Source: Stereum hirsutum FP-91666 SS1 (Eukaryota; Basidiomycota; Agaricomycetes; Russulales; Stereaceae). From it: a stretch of 64,000 bases of DNA. How positions within the stretch are numbered: position 1 is the stretch's first letter; the number at the start of each line of letters is the position of its first letter. Both the position numbers and the translations under genes were made by a program. Below are positions 32,693 to 43,366 of the stretch, one piece after another. The notes beneath the pieces are model-generated. The model had not been told where the DNA came from and searched no databases. It was given only the letters and a program-made list of their open reading frames with translations. Location of the stretch: the NCBI RefSeq assembly GCF_000264905.1, contig NW_006763133.1, positions 1,746,329 to 1,810,328 on the forward strand, given 5' to 3'.

Positions 32693-35539
32693 CTACAGCG
32701 CATCGAAGTTAATATGATGTGAAGCCCGTCTCCGCTCCATCTCGTCCTCCCTCTGGAAAAGCGAAATCAAAGGCATCAGCACAATTTGTACACTCGTTTA
32801 TTTCGGGAATCAAACCACAACGCACCTTCTCGTTCAAATGCAGAACCAAGACGACGCCGGCTAACCCCACCATCGTCGCCACGACGGAAACCCCAACCCA
32901 AGGAATCCATTCCCCCGGCCTCAAATATAACTCTCTCCTCCACGTCGCCGACCCTCCGTCCTCTCCATCCGCTGATACTGGATTGGGATTGATCACAATC
33001 TTCGAGTTGGGAATGACCATCTCAAGGTTAATGAAGTGTTGTGGTGTGTGCTTCGTTGACCCCGCAAAAAAATTCTCGATGTAGTTATTCGTACGTCCGA
33101 GGCCAAAGAAGGCGTAGGGTGTGTTGAGGGAGTGATAGGACGTTTGAGGAAGTTGGGCGACTGGAGAGAGTATCGGTTAAGTTATATATGTGATGGTGGA
33201 GAAGAAATTAAGAAGACAGACTTTGTGCGGCTGATCGTCGGCCAGACGTGTCTAGCACGGTGTACTTGTAGGTAGCTCCAGAGTAGCTGACACCGAAGGG
33301 CTGTATTATTGCGGATGAATATCTACTTGGAGAGCTGTAATAATATACTACTTACATGATATTGTTCGCCGTTGGATCCTGTACACCACCCGGACGTGCA
33401 CACTCCGTTCAGTACTGCCAGAACACGTCAGGTCAGCCATGATTCGAGGAAACGGAGCCAGACGAAACACTCACCGATCGCCTTCATGAAAAATGCGTCA
33501 TAGTAGAAGTTATTCTGAACAAACAGGATGTTCCCCTGTCCCTGTTCTCCCGTCCGCTGTACCATGATATCGAGCGTGCCCTGAAGACAAACAAGGCAGA
33601 CGTTAATGGGATACTAGTACCATATTAGGAACAACGTGATCACTGACATCTTCGTCCATATCCAAGAAAGCAACTCCTCGCGCATCTGCCACGGTGTCAA
33701 AATCACCAACATCTTTCTTGACCTCCTTCCATCCTCTCCTAGCCCCATCGACATTACACCCCAAAACACCCGATCCTCCGCATGGCTCAGATAATATCAA
33801 ATGTGCTTTGCGCGTACGGTCTGAATTTGTTCCAGTGATGAGGAGAAGATCAGGGAAGCCGTCCAGATTGGCGTCTCCGAGACGGGGAGCGGTGGGTAAT
33901 GACGGTGAAGTTGAGGTATCCAGCACAAGTAGTGATTGCGATGAAGAAAGGAAAAGTGTGGAGATCGGAAGTGACACGTAGGTCTGTAGATGGCAGCGTC
34001 AGCCACTGCTTATTTGCTTACCATCGTCTTTCTTCGAGGACAGAATTACGTACCGAGCCTTCAAACGCGAACTCAAAGTGTGGATCTGCTGTACATAGCT
34101 CTTCGGGCTTTCGACAGACTTTCTTCCCATCGGTAGCCGTATCGTTCTGTCCAAGCGAAGACCAAAATGATGATGAGGTCGAGGCGCAAAGTGGAAGTTG
34201 CTTGTTGTAAGCAATGTTCAGCGAACACCCCGTTCCGAGACCAGTACTCGGTGAGACGGAGGAGCAAGTTGTGATGAGAAGGTCCATCGTCCCATCTCGG
34301 TCTAAGGTGTGCCAGGATATGTGTAGAGGTGAGCATGAAATAGGAATGCATGAGCAAGAACGGTCCATACCCATATCTGCGAAGGAAACAAATTGTGTCC
34401 CATCTGGAAGCCGACCACTCTGGGCTAATGAGAATCCCTCGTCCTTGTTGTTGATCCATACTTGATACGATTTGTGTCCAGAAGCGTCATCACACATGAG
34501 GAACAGATCTAGTTGTTATTCCTACCGGTGAGCTGAATATCAATAAAGGAGAAAGGGGAGCAAAAGGAAAGAACATACCCGCGAGACAATCTCCATTGAG
34601 ATCGACGACAGCATTACTATGGGGATTAGAGACTCTGCATCCTGAGCCGACGAATGGAGGGTCGATACTACGGCGCGTTTGACAGCCTTAATTCATGCAG
34701 AAACGTATGACGTTGGCAGAACTCACATCTTATACACGTCCTTCGACGAATCCGAGGCGTTCCATATATTCTGCCACACCCTCAAATTCGTAGGATTATC
34801 GGGCCGTAGTCCAAGGAGGTCAATCTTCATATCTCCATCGATGTCGAGGGGTATAGGTTGCGAGGTACTTGACGATGGAAGGGATATTGGATCAAGGTCT
34901 ATCGATTCACGCCTTCAACAACTTTCGGAGACTTGAATTACGAGGAGTTAAACCACACATACCAAAACCACCCCCAGGTTTTGCAGGATAAAGGGACAGA
35001 GCGAGTTGGTTTGTCGTCGAGCTTTGTGACATGACGAGTACATCGAGAGTACCATCATGGGTGTAGTCACCCGGAACGACGTTATAAATGCGATTTGGGT
35101 GGCGAAATGAAGCAGAGCGTTGGAAGATGTAGCTCTCTGAGGATTCATGATAAACTCGAGCCGCAGATCTATCTAGGAGAATGTCTGCGCACCATGGTTC
35201 CAAAGATATACTGAAAGGGTGTGCTGGTCATCGTCCAGCGTCATGATATCAACGCTATATTCGCATTCGCAACATCCATAAGATATGATGCAAAGGCAGG
35301 CTAGCGAGGACGCTTAAAACCACGCACAATTGATCCCCATTAAAGTCTCCAAACGCGACAACTCTCTGATCACTGTCCAAGCCCATCGACCCAGCCGCCA
35401 CAAGTGCATTTCCAGTAAACCGCTTTGGTGAGAAGGGCCAGATAGCGCCTGCTGGTACAGTAAGAGCTGCAAGAGAGAAACAAGTGAAGGCAATGCAGAG
35501 AAGTCGTGGTCGCCGCCGTCGTGGCAAGATGTGAGGCAT
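32693..35539 (-). CDS. FG-GAP repeat type I membrane protein (ITFG1/TIP-like)
   Basis: About 700 residues from 13 exons, all joined in phase. A basic N-terminus and signal anchor (LLCIAFTCFSLAALTVPAGA) are followed by seven-bladed FG-GAP/VCBS-type repeats with calcium-binding Asp loops (FGDFNGDQ, FVDIMTLDDDQHTL, GDYTHDGTLDVLVMSQ, VDLNGDCLADLFLMC, RDGTMDLLITTC, DANLDGFPDLLLI). Near the C-terminus is one membrane helix (WVGVSVVATMVGLAGVVLVL) and a short cytosolic tail ending NFDAL, which is conserved in this family. Homologues are human ITFG1 and fungal proteins of unclear role in the secretory pathway. The last exon was recovered by an intron starting GTGCGT that removes an out-of-family tail. 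Confidence 0.82.
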
Positions 35540-35790
35540 TGTGAAAGATGCGGTGATTGAAGAGAACGGTGTAGGAAAGTAGTTCAGTTCAAGAGGTTCT
35601 GTAGTGGCCGGCCACGTGGGTTCTCGCCACTGTGGCACCGGCGGAGCATAAGAGAGCAGAGGTTTGTTCGCCACATTTTGCGCTCGTTGTGATTTGTGTA
35701 GAGTCCACAATAGAACGTTATACATAGCTGCTCTGAGGGAGCGAAGACAAGGGCATAGCAGCACAACATACATAGAGATGACGCAATATC

Positions 35791-37030
35791 CTACAACAGT
35801 CCAGCTTTCTTCTGCTTGACGATCCACTCCCTGATAAATGTACTGCTCATCTTCGTCGCCTTCAGCATCTCAATATCCTCAGCATCCAGACTTGCATCGT
35901 TGTGCGAAATCACGTCGATAACAAAGGTACGTAGAGGTGGTAGATTTCTCGCAGCCCTGTGTTTCGCAACTAGAATTCAGGAAATCAGTCTGAGGCGTTC
36001 TGGAGAAACGAATCAGAGCAGGCTTACTAGAATCTGCGCCAGAGACGGTCTCTCGACTGACGACCAGAGCCTGAATATCTGGATCCCATCCTGTGGGCCC
36101 ATAGACGTCATTTATGGAAACAACGTCGTATGTCAGGCCAGGCTTAAAACGAGCCACGAAATCATGAACACGACGCGTCCGAACAGTCAAATCTTCCATG
36201 ACATCCCTGTTGGTCTTCTTCGTGAGTAGAGCATCATCTGACCAGGAACTACGTGAGCTGCCGCGAACAAGGCGTTCCCTAAAAGATCAGCACTTACCCG
36301 TGACTCCAACAATGATCTTCTTCTCAGCGATCCAAGCCGTCATACTCAACAAAATCTTGTGACCCGCATGGAGATGGTCGAATGTCCCTCCAACCGCGAC
36401 AACGGGAAATGTGGACGGTCCACGTTGCTGAGCAATAGGTGAAGACGGTGGCGGACTTGGTGTGTTTGTACCTGATTTATCACCAGGAATACCCCAGGCC
36501 GTGTGTAATAAACCTATTGATTCGGGTAGAGGAACCGGGAGGCTATCTGTTCACCAGTTGCTTCAGTTGTTAATTCTTAGATAAAAACGAGAGACGTACG
36601 CACCACCCTCAACTCGAAAGACCACATCCATTCCCTCCGCCAGCTCGCTGGGCAGGTCCTCATCAAAGCCCCTGAGCAGAACATCGACGTCCAGCAACAC
36701 CTTGTCCATATCCTGCGCAACCTTCGTCGCCTGCACGTACACATACGTCAACAGCCTCTGCACATCGTCCCACATCCCCGCCCTCGAAAGCACCGTATCG
36801 ACACTATCTGTCCGTCCCCTGCTCTCCGACCTTCGCGCAGCTGGCGAGCGACTCCGCGCCCTCTTCCCCGTATTGAACAGTCTGGAGAACAGCACGATAA
36901 CGAGTCGTTCCTTGGTCGCTTTCGCAGCATTGGCGATGACGGGTCCAAGAGCGTGCGGTAGCTCGTCTAGGTCGTTGACGGTCGCAAGCAGCAGGGCGTG
37001 CCCGAGGGCTGGGAGGCAAGAGTTGGGCAT
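35791..37030 (-). CDS. CAB4: Phosphopantetheine adenylyltransferase
   Basis: It transfers AMP to 4'-phosphopantetheine to make dephospho-CoA, the fourth step of CoA synthesis. Four exons run from the ATG at 37030 to TAG at 35791, joined in phase. The N-terminal ~150 residues are a eukaryote-specific region (ending VDVLLRGFDEDLPSELAEGM). A Pro/Ser linker follows, then the nucleotidyltransferase core with VVAVGGTFDHLHAGHKILL (the TxGH-type motif), KIIVGVTDDALLTKKT, and MSSTFIREWIVKQKK (the ISSTxxR motif that binds the nucleotide). DVISHNDASLDAEDIEMLKA precedes the second motif. Both catalytic motifs are intact. Confidence 0.87.
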
Positions 37031-37584
37031 GTTGGCATTTTACGGCCCTACGACGATGTCGAAGGGGAGGGGGTTGAAAGGAGAGGTTGTATTGAAACTC
37101 TTTACTCACGTTGGAAGTCAGGACCTAAATTAGTCGTGTGGATCGAAGAGGAGGTCATGCCGATTCGGTTGTACTATGCTGCGTCGAGACCGGAGAATGG
37201 TCTTGTCGAGTCTTGTCGATGCGGCGTCTTCGATTGTTTGAGATCATGCGTCTTGCTCAGCTCGTTCACGAGTGCGAACGATGATGCATTCTTGCACGGA
37301 ACAAGACGCTCAGCAGATCCTCCCACAGGGTGGCACTGGGCGACGCCACACCCGGACCTTGCTGTCCAGTGTGGCCTGGCCATCTATACCATCCAGTAAG
37401 CAAGCTGGGACATATGGGGCAGCTTCGAAAGCACATAGAGCACAATAACATTATCCGAAATAAAGCCGGGCCCCAAGCAAAGAAAAGCGTGTCTCGTCGT
37501 GGTCGTAGAGTAGGGGGGCATGAAGCAAAAACCGTGATAAAAAGAGTAATAATGAAAGCACAAATACAACAATAAAACCGCGGG
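37031..37584. other. Intergenic, no gene seen
   Basis: Region upstream of CAB4 and downstream of the four-helix protein. Short frames only. A GAAAAGAGTAATAATGAAAGC-like AT-rich part at 37530-37575 may be a 3' end signal region. Confidence 0.35.
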
Positions 37585-39415
37585 TTATGTCCGTTGACGC
37601 GGGGAGACTTTACTGGTATGTAGGTCCTTGATATCAAAGAAGATACTGAGACCATATGTGACAGCAAGCAGACAGGCAAGAGCGGATGCCACATTGTACG
37701 CAGTACACCTGTTCGATCCGATGAAGGACTCATCAGTACGACATAGTAACAGATAGCAAGTGGACCACATACCATCCGTCATATTGACCGGGAGGACACC
37801 TCTCCCCTATCAATATCCATACAAATTCGATACCCCAAAGTAAAAGAAATGAACAATCAGCAAACGCCAGCCACTTCAGTTCCCTCCGTGCCTTGAGCCA
37901 CTGCTCCTCCATAGCCAGACCCTCAAAGACGTTACGCCTCTTAGGACGGCGCGCAGCACCGGAGCGCCCACCGAAGGAGACTGACGACGAATACTCGTCA
38001 TTGCCAGCTCCCTCCTCCTCTTCCTCTTCGCGTCGAGGCCCTTGGCCAAACATGGTCGGATCCACGATCAGGTTGACCTGCACACCCGCTCCGCCCTGTT
38101 GTCCTTTCTTCCCTTTATTCTTCTTCTTCTTTTTCTCTCCACCGGGTAGAGAGCTGACTGGCAGCACCATCATACCCCCTAGACCCGTGAACTGAGGCCC
38201 TCGGCTCTTTCCGCGACCGCCACAACACGGCCGGATAGCGAACAAATAGAACATCACTAGGATGTTGAGGATGGAAAGGATATAGAGGACATATGTATAT
38301 GGTTTCCCCTGGGGCGGAGGAGTCGACGAAGGTTTGATTTTCTAGGGGCGTCATACATGTGAGGGGTTTGCCTATGGCAACCTGTAAACCCAAGTCTAAT
38401 GACGCACCAAAGCAGCATAGAAAGACGAGCCCGCGATGCCAACAGCCATCAGGACCTCGACCACCCTGGTCGCTGTTCGTTTCTTCGGCCCCTGTGTTAT
38501 CAACTTGCCGCGCGCATCTACGCTGCCGACGATAGTCTGCTCCTCCACAGGCTGTCCAACGTTCTTCGCTCCAAACTCCTGCTCCAACATCCTCATCCTC
38601 TCTTCTTTAATATCCGCATTCATAGGTACGCCATAGGGGTCCGTACCAGACCACGGCAGTGGATGTGGTGCTGAGGCAAAGGTATCGACGGAGTAAGGGT
38701 TCGTAAGATGAGATGGAAGAGTGCTGGAAGGATATGTTGGGTCGAAGAACGCCGCACTTGGGTGTTCCTTGGAAAGAGGTGATCGAGGGGAACGTTCGTC
38801 GTTCGCATACCAGCTTTTAGAGAAAGCCGGGAAGTGAGCGATGTCGACTTCGCCATCGTGAATACCGGGGTATTCTGCCACCCGGTCGAGAGAGCCCGAG
38901 GGATGCGCGATGTATGGTGTTTGATAGGAACCTGGAATTCGCGCGGCATTGTAGGAAGATGAGGGAGGAGGAAGAGAGTATGGTCTTCTTCGTGATTCGA
39001 GACTGTGCTCTGCAGAGTATGGAGGGGTGGAAGATTCGGCGGAAGGAACAGAGGACGAGAGTGATGGGAGGTCATTTGAAAAGGAGTCGCGAGAGAATGG
39101 ACGAGTTGGAATTTGTGATGGTGGATACTCAAGACCAGTCTGAGTCTGCTGTGCACCACCGCGCCAGGGCCTGAGAGTGTTAGCATATTCTGCTAGGTCA
39201 AGCGCCTGCACGGATACAGAATCGTCGCTGGCTTCTCTCCCTTGCAAATGATTTCGTGGGGCATCCCAGTGGTAATAGTCCTCAATTGCAAGTGGAGCTT
39301 GCTGGACGTGTTGAGTGCGCAGAGAGGGTAGGGGATCGTGAGGGTCCGGAGACCATGGTCGATGTGTGAAATGTGAGGAGGGCGGTGGGGTATCCAGTCT
39401 GTGGCTTGAGTACAT
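37585..39415 (-). CDS. Unrecognised protein with disordered N-terminus and four membrane helices
   Basis: This spans two apparent open frames that I join by an intron (donor GTGCGT after AGSSFYAAL, acceptor CCCCTAG before KIKPSSTPPPQG, phase 0). The result is about 560 residues from the ATG at 39415. The first ~300 are Ser/Pro/Tyr-rich and disordered, followed by a short coiled stretch (IKEERMRMLEQEFGAKNVG). Then come helix 1 (VVEVLMAVGIAGSSFYAAL), helix 2 (YVLYILSILNILVMFYLFAI), a charged loop with a Lys run and a Glu run, helix 3 (FADCSFLLLWGIEFVWILIG), and helix 4 (VASALACLLAVTYGLSIFFD). The frame also extends upstream to about 39700, so an earlier start is possible. No family recognised. 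If the intron is not used there are two separate genes. Confidence 0.6.
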
Positions 39416-39794
39416 TGGTATGTTATAGACAGGTAAACGAGAGATGAAGATGTCGTAATAGTAGCGTGAAAGGTCGTGAGAGTAGATAGGGTCTCCGAAG
39501 AGCAGGATATGAAGATGTCTATAGCCCGCAGTCGGCTTGTAGCCGTGATGAGCGTTGGGGACAAGCGCAAGAAACTCGAGGAGCCTCCGCCAGGAGCAAT
39601 AACCAACATTTCCCAAACGGGTAAGTAATTCATTGAGAACGTGCGTGCGTGCCTTCAAAGCGCCACTGCGCCAGTAGCCTGGCGGCGTCATAGCTGCAAA
39701 GGGCACGACTAGGAAACAAACATGAACTATGCCGTTATACTTATTCCAGACTATGCGAAACAGACTTCGTGAATATTAGGGAAGGGCAAGAAAG
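39416..39794. other. Short intergenic or 5' region
   Basis: An open frame continues from the previous gene up to about 39700 without strong coding character. It is treated as its leader. Confidence 0.3.
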
Positions 39795-40819
39795 TTAGGG
39801 GAGTTCTTCTAGCCACTGCACGAATCCCGTCAACTGGTGAACGTCCCCCTTTTCCTGTTCGTCGTCCAACTTCCTGCCAACAGATACCGACGTCCCTAAG
39901 AACTCTATCTCTCCGCCTTCCCACTCCGCAAACTTGAAGGCCCCTCCAGAAGGCCCACTGCACTCGAGACCACCCATCTCGGACGTTTCCTCTCCCTCAG
40001 CACCCAATCCCTCGATCCCAACACCGCCACTCTGCGACGCACGTCTCTTCTCGAGCTCCCGTTCAAGAACCGTTCGTACACGGTTGATGGCGACTTGTTC
40101 GGGAGACAGTCCAGCGGAAGCACTCGTCTTGAGAAGGTCGCATTTATGGGCAAGGATTATCAGATTGGGTGCGGCCTGGGATGGTGGGATGGCAGTCAAT
40201 GCATGCAACACTTGATGAAGATGTCTAAGAGGAGCATAACATATGAGCATTGACATTTCAGAAAGATGAGCAGGCTACGGACTCTGCTACTGCGGGCCCA
40301 TTGCGTGAGACAGCAGTGGCGTCTGCCACAAAGACAACGGCCTTCGCATTAGGGAGTTGTTCCCGGAACTGATCCCTAATTCGGGGATGACCAGGGATAT
40401 CTGCGGCCAAGACTACTTTGCCATTGGGAAGTGAAATTGTGGACGTGTTCGTTTGTAAAGAAGCGTGCGTCTGAAGTGTTTGTCTATAAACTAACTGAGG
40501 TGATATGTCAGTTATTGGGCCGAGAAGGACCAGTTGTTCACGCACTGTAGACAGTATTGCAGTCTTTCCAGAGTCCTGTGGGCCCACGAAGAGCACCACA
40601 TTGCCTCTCGAGGAAGATTTTCTTCGATACCAGAAGGCAAAGACTGTAGAGGAATCAGTCTGAGGTGTGAGTGTTTAAGAGAGGCGATGACGGACTAGCG
40701 ATTACAAGGACCGCAAGTGAGAGAGATGCAACGAGCAATATAGGCGAAGACAGTGCGAAGGTCGACCCAAGGGATGCGACCTCTGGGGAAGCCTCTGTCG
40801 TGTTCTGCGTGTTCTCCAT
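39795..40819 (-). CDS. SRPRB: Signal recognition particle receptor subunit beta
   Basis: A membrane-anchored GTPase of the ER that holds the SRP receptor alpha subunit during co-translational targeting. Exons 40819-40696, 40643-40283 and 40224-39795 total 915 nt, 304 residues. One N-terminal membrane helix (ILLVASLSLAVLVIIFAFWY) is followed by a basic stretch and the G domain: G1 VLFVGPQDSGKTAIL, G3 AADIPGHPRIRDQF, G4 LIILAHKCDLL, and near the end FLGTSVSVGRK. The second intron uses donor GTCCGT, which restores the AVAEHLHQVLHAL junction. The Ser/Gly/Glu insertion after RTVLERELEKRRA is longer than in most homologues. Divergent from the region holding the helicase pseudogene. Confidence 0.88.
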
Positions 40820-41190
40820 CTTCGATTCGATATAGTCTCCTAGAGCAGAGTAGCCAATCCTTCAACCGGCTGGCGCAAGGATCACTCTGTCTGGCGTCTG
40901 CTTTTCAAGTGGGGGCCTTTACAGAGGAAGGGCGCGACTTGGGCGCGACTGTCAGAGCGAGTTGCCGCGCCGGGTGTGGCGCTCGGCTGCCCGTTTGGGA
41001 AACAGTGGTTCGGAGCCACAGTCACCGTCTCTCCCGCTCCTTGGCGAGCCGCCTCTCGATATCCTCGCCCGCGGTTGTTGTAACTTCTACGGGGGTACCG
41101 TGTACACCCAAGACTTTTATTGGTGTTGTAATTATTATATTTAATCAAACTATACGGTCATTTTAATCTCTACATGTCCGATACATTTGA
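40820..41190. other. Intergenic, no gene seen
   Basis: Promoter side of SRPRB; GC-rich to 41080, then AT-rich to 41170. No feature identified. Confidence 0.35.
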
Positions 41191-42502
41191 ATGGACACTC
41201 TCAGAGATATCGTGGATCCCGTTCTACCGTATACTGCAGACGAACATCAGTCTTACGTGATGTCGCCTGCTTCTCCACAACAGGCAGCGGGAGGACTACG
41301 CTAATCTTCATCCCCGCTCTCGTGAAGAAAGAGATAATTAGTGTGGTGGTGGAGCCAACTAATTTAATGGAAGATGATTGGTAAGAAAATATAAGCAACA
41401 AATATATATGAAGGTGAGCCACTACTGACCTTGTTCTTGTAATAGTCCAAAACGATGACTGTGAAAGGGATAACGACCGTGGTGATCAACGCAGAGCACC
41501 TTGCACGTGAAGCAGAGAAAAGTCGTGATCTTTAAGCAGAAGCGAAGTCAAGCAAGTTTCAAGTCATCGCAGAGGCCCTACGGAAGCCTGAGTTCAAAAC
41601 CATGATCAACAACGAAACTTTTCGGAAGAGATGGAAGGTACTAAACGTCGATGAAGCTCACCTTGTGTCCGACTGGGGCCCCGACTTCCGCGACGCATAC
41701 GAAGAGATATGGACGATTCGTGCGCACGCACCGAAGGACCTCACAGTCGTCGCACTTTCGGGTACACTTGAACCTGGACGACAAACGGAACGCGTACTCA
41801 GCAAGCTCGGGTTCAGTGAAGGGAAATACCACCTGGACCGCCGCGATTGCGAAGGCCACAACGTCAACTACATTTTCCGAGAGGTGTCTTACGCCCACAC
41901 GACTCATCAGTTTCGCGATCTGGACTGGTTGATTCCCGAGGACATGACGAAGGCATCTGACGTTGGTCTCCCACAGACAGACCTTGGTGTTGAAGATAGG
42001 ACGTTCAACGTGTCAAGTCTGACGTACCGAAATTCATCCTGTTCTCTAATACTCTATCGAGACCGGCGTCTATCCCCACTTCTTCCGCCAGGGCTCCAGA
42101 ACGATAGATATACCCTCATTCGTCACATGCACTCGATGACCTGCCCCGATTATAACCAAGACGGGATCACGGCCTTGTACGACACAGAAGACACCCGTCA
42201 GACTGCTGGGTTCGTGGCGACCGCGGCTATGGAGCTTGGAATCGAACCACCAGACGTCCGGCAAGTCGTCATATTCCCAGGTCCCAGCACCGCTTCTTCC
42301 CTCGTTCAGAGTGCTGGCCAACTCGTTCGGGTGGCCCAGATACTCAGGGAGAGGTCTTCGTGTATTTTACCGACCATCAGCGCAAGCAAGCCTTGACGTA
42401 CGTCCAGGAGAATTTGATACAGTTCAAATACAGTCGCAGCGGCATCGTTCTTGATTCGCTGGAGGGATCGGAGTGTGAAAGTACGGGAAACGCCGCGAGA
42501 TA
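41191..42502 (+). pseudogene. Decayed RecQ-type DEAD/H-box helicase
   Basis: Clear remains of a RecQ-like helicase are broken in several places. A start-like segment lies at 41192, then a frame change leads to a motif I remnant where the Walker A lysine is Arg (STTGSGRTTLIF). Motif Ia (VVEPTNLMEDD) follows. After a likely intron, VKGITTVVINAEHL is followed by an in-frame TAA near 41533. Motif II is DEAH (VLNVDEAHLVSDWGPDF) and motif III is VVALSGTLEPG. The C-terminal half has MTCPDYNQDGITALYDTEDT and MELGIEPPDVRQVVIFPGP. Another frame change near 42320 precedes VFVYFTDHQRKQ. Such helicases occur in many diverged copies in Agaricomycetes, often subtelomeric or mobile-element associated. No intact open frame remains. 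Confidence 0.75.
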
Positions 42503-43366
42503 AGCTTTTTACCACAGTTCTACGTTCAAGTTCGCCCGGGGGCCGCGCGAATATACACAACAAACCTCTCTAATCGACAACTACACTCAATGAAGAGCAG
42601 GAGGAGGCAGGAGGAGGGTCAATGTGACACCGTCGAAGAGAGCTAGATTTCCAGCGTGGGAGTCTGTCTCAACGTAGCAGGAGTCTGTGGAGGTTGGGTG
42701 TTTGTCGTTTTTGTTTTCCCCCTTATGTTCCTTCCTTTTAATAAGTCAACACATCTATTCCGCGCCGGCGAATCTGGGGGCGCATTGTATAAATAAAAAC
42801 AGACGGCAGAGGACGAGACCTATAACGCGGAGCAGATACTCGCCACGTAAATCGCCGTGTAGCACTACCTGTACTAATAAGTATACCGCTCAACGAAAAG
42901 GGAACGGCGTCCCGTTCCCAAGGCGCATTGAGCTTCATCAGGTCCTCTACCTCATCTCCTCCCTCCCCTACGTAGGCGGGGTATCGGCGAGCGCCAATGC
43001 AGCTTTATTCGCTGCAGATTAGGGGTCTGTACTGGTGTACTAGCTTAGGTGCGTGCAACAGCTGATCTCCAACTAATCCCTGTAGAGACCACGTCGAATG
43101 TTAGCTGAAGGACCTGCCCTAGATGTCGACGGCAGCTTCGAATATTGCTAGATGGTGAATGCTCGCAACAAGCCCTGCTCTCGGTACCAAATCACAAATG
43201 TTCCCTATCGCGTCGGCGCGACTCTTCGGCCCCCCCCAGGCCCTGTTGTGCGCAGGCTTCTGACCCGATTGGTAAAGATTTGAGAGTTTAATTCGTGGTC
43301 CGATTTATAAGTCCCTTGTGGCAGATGCCATTCCAGGCTCTTGCGGTGCGAACGACGACCAATCCG
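42503..43366. other. Intergenic stretch after helicase pseudogene
   Basis: No gene supported. The DNA from 42687 to 43022 has one short frame with no motif; several TATA/AT-rich steps lie around 42730-42800. Confidence 0.4.

Noticed and set aside
40224..40283. Apparent frameshift in SRPRB between exons 2 and 3
   Set aside because: Donor GTCCGT at phase 2 joins exactly to the acceptor before HLHQVLHAL and closes the protein, so no lesion is needed.
42687..43022. Plus-strand frame of 111 codons
   Set aside because: No motif and no splice context; lies in AT-rich intergenic DNA.
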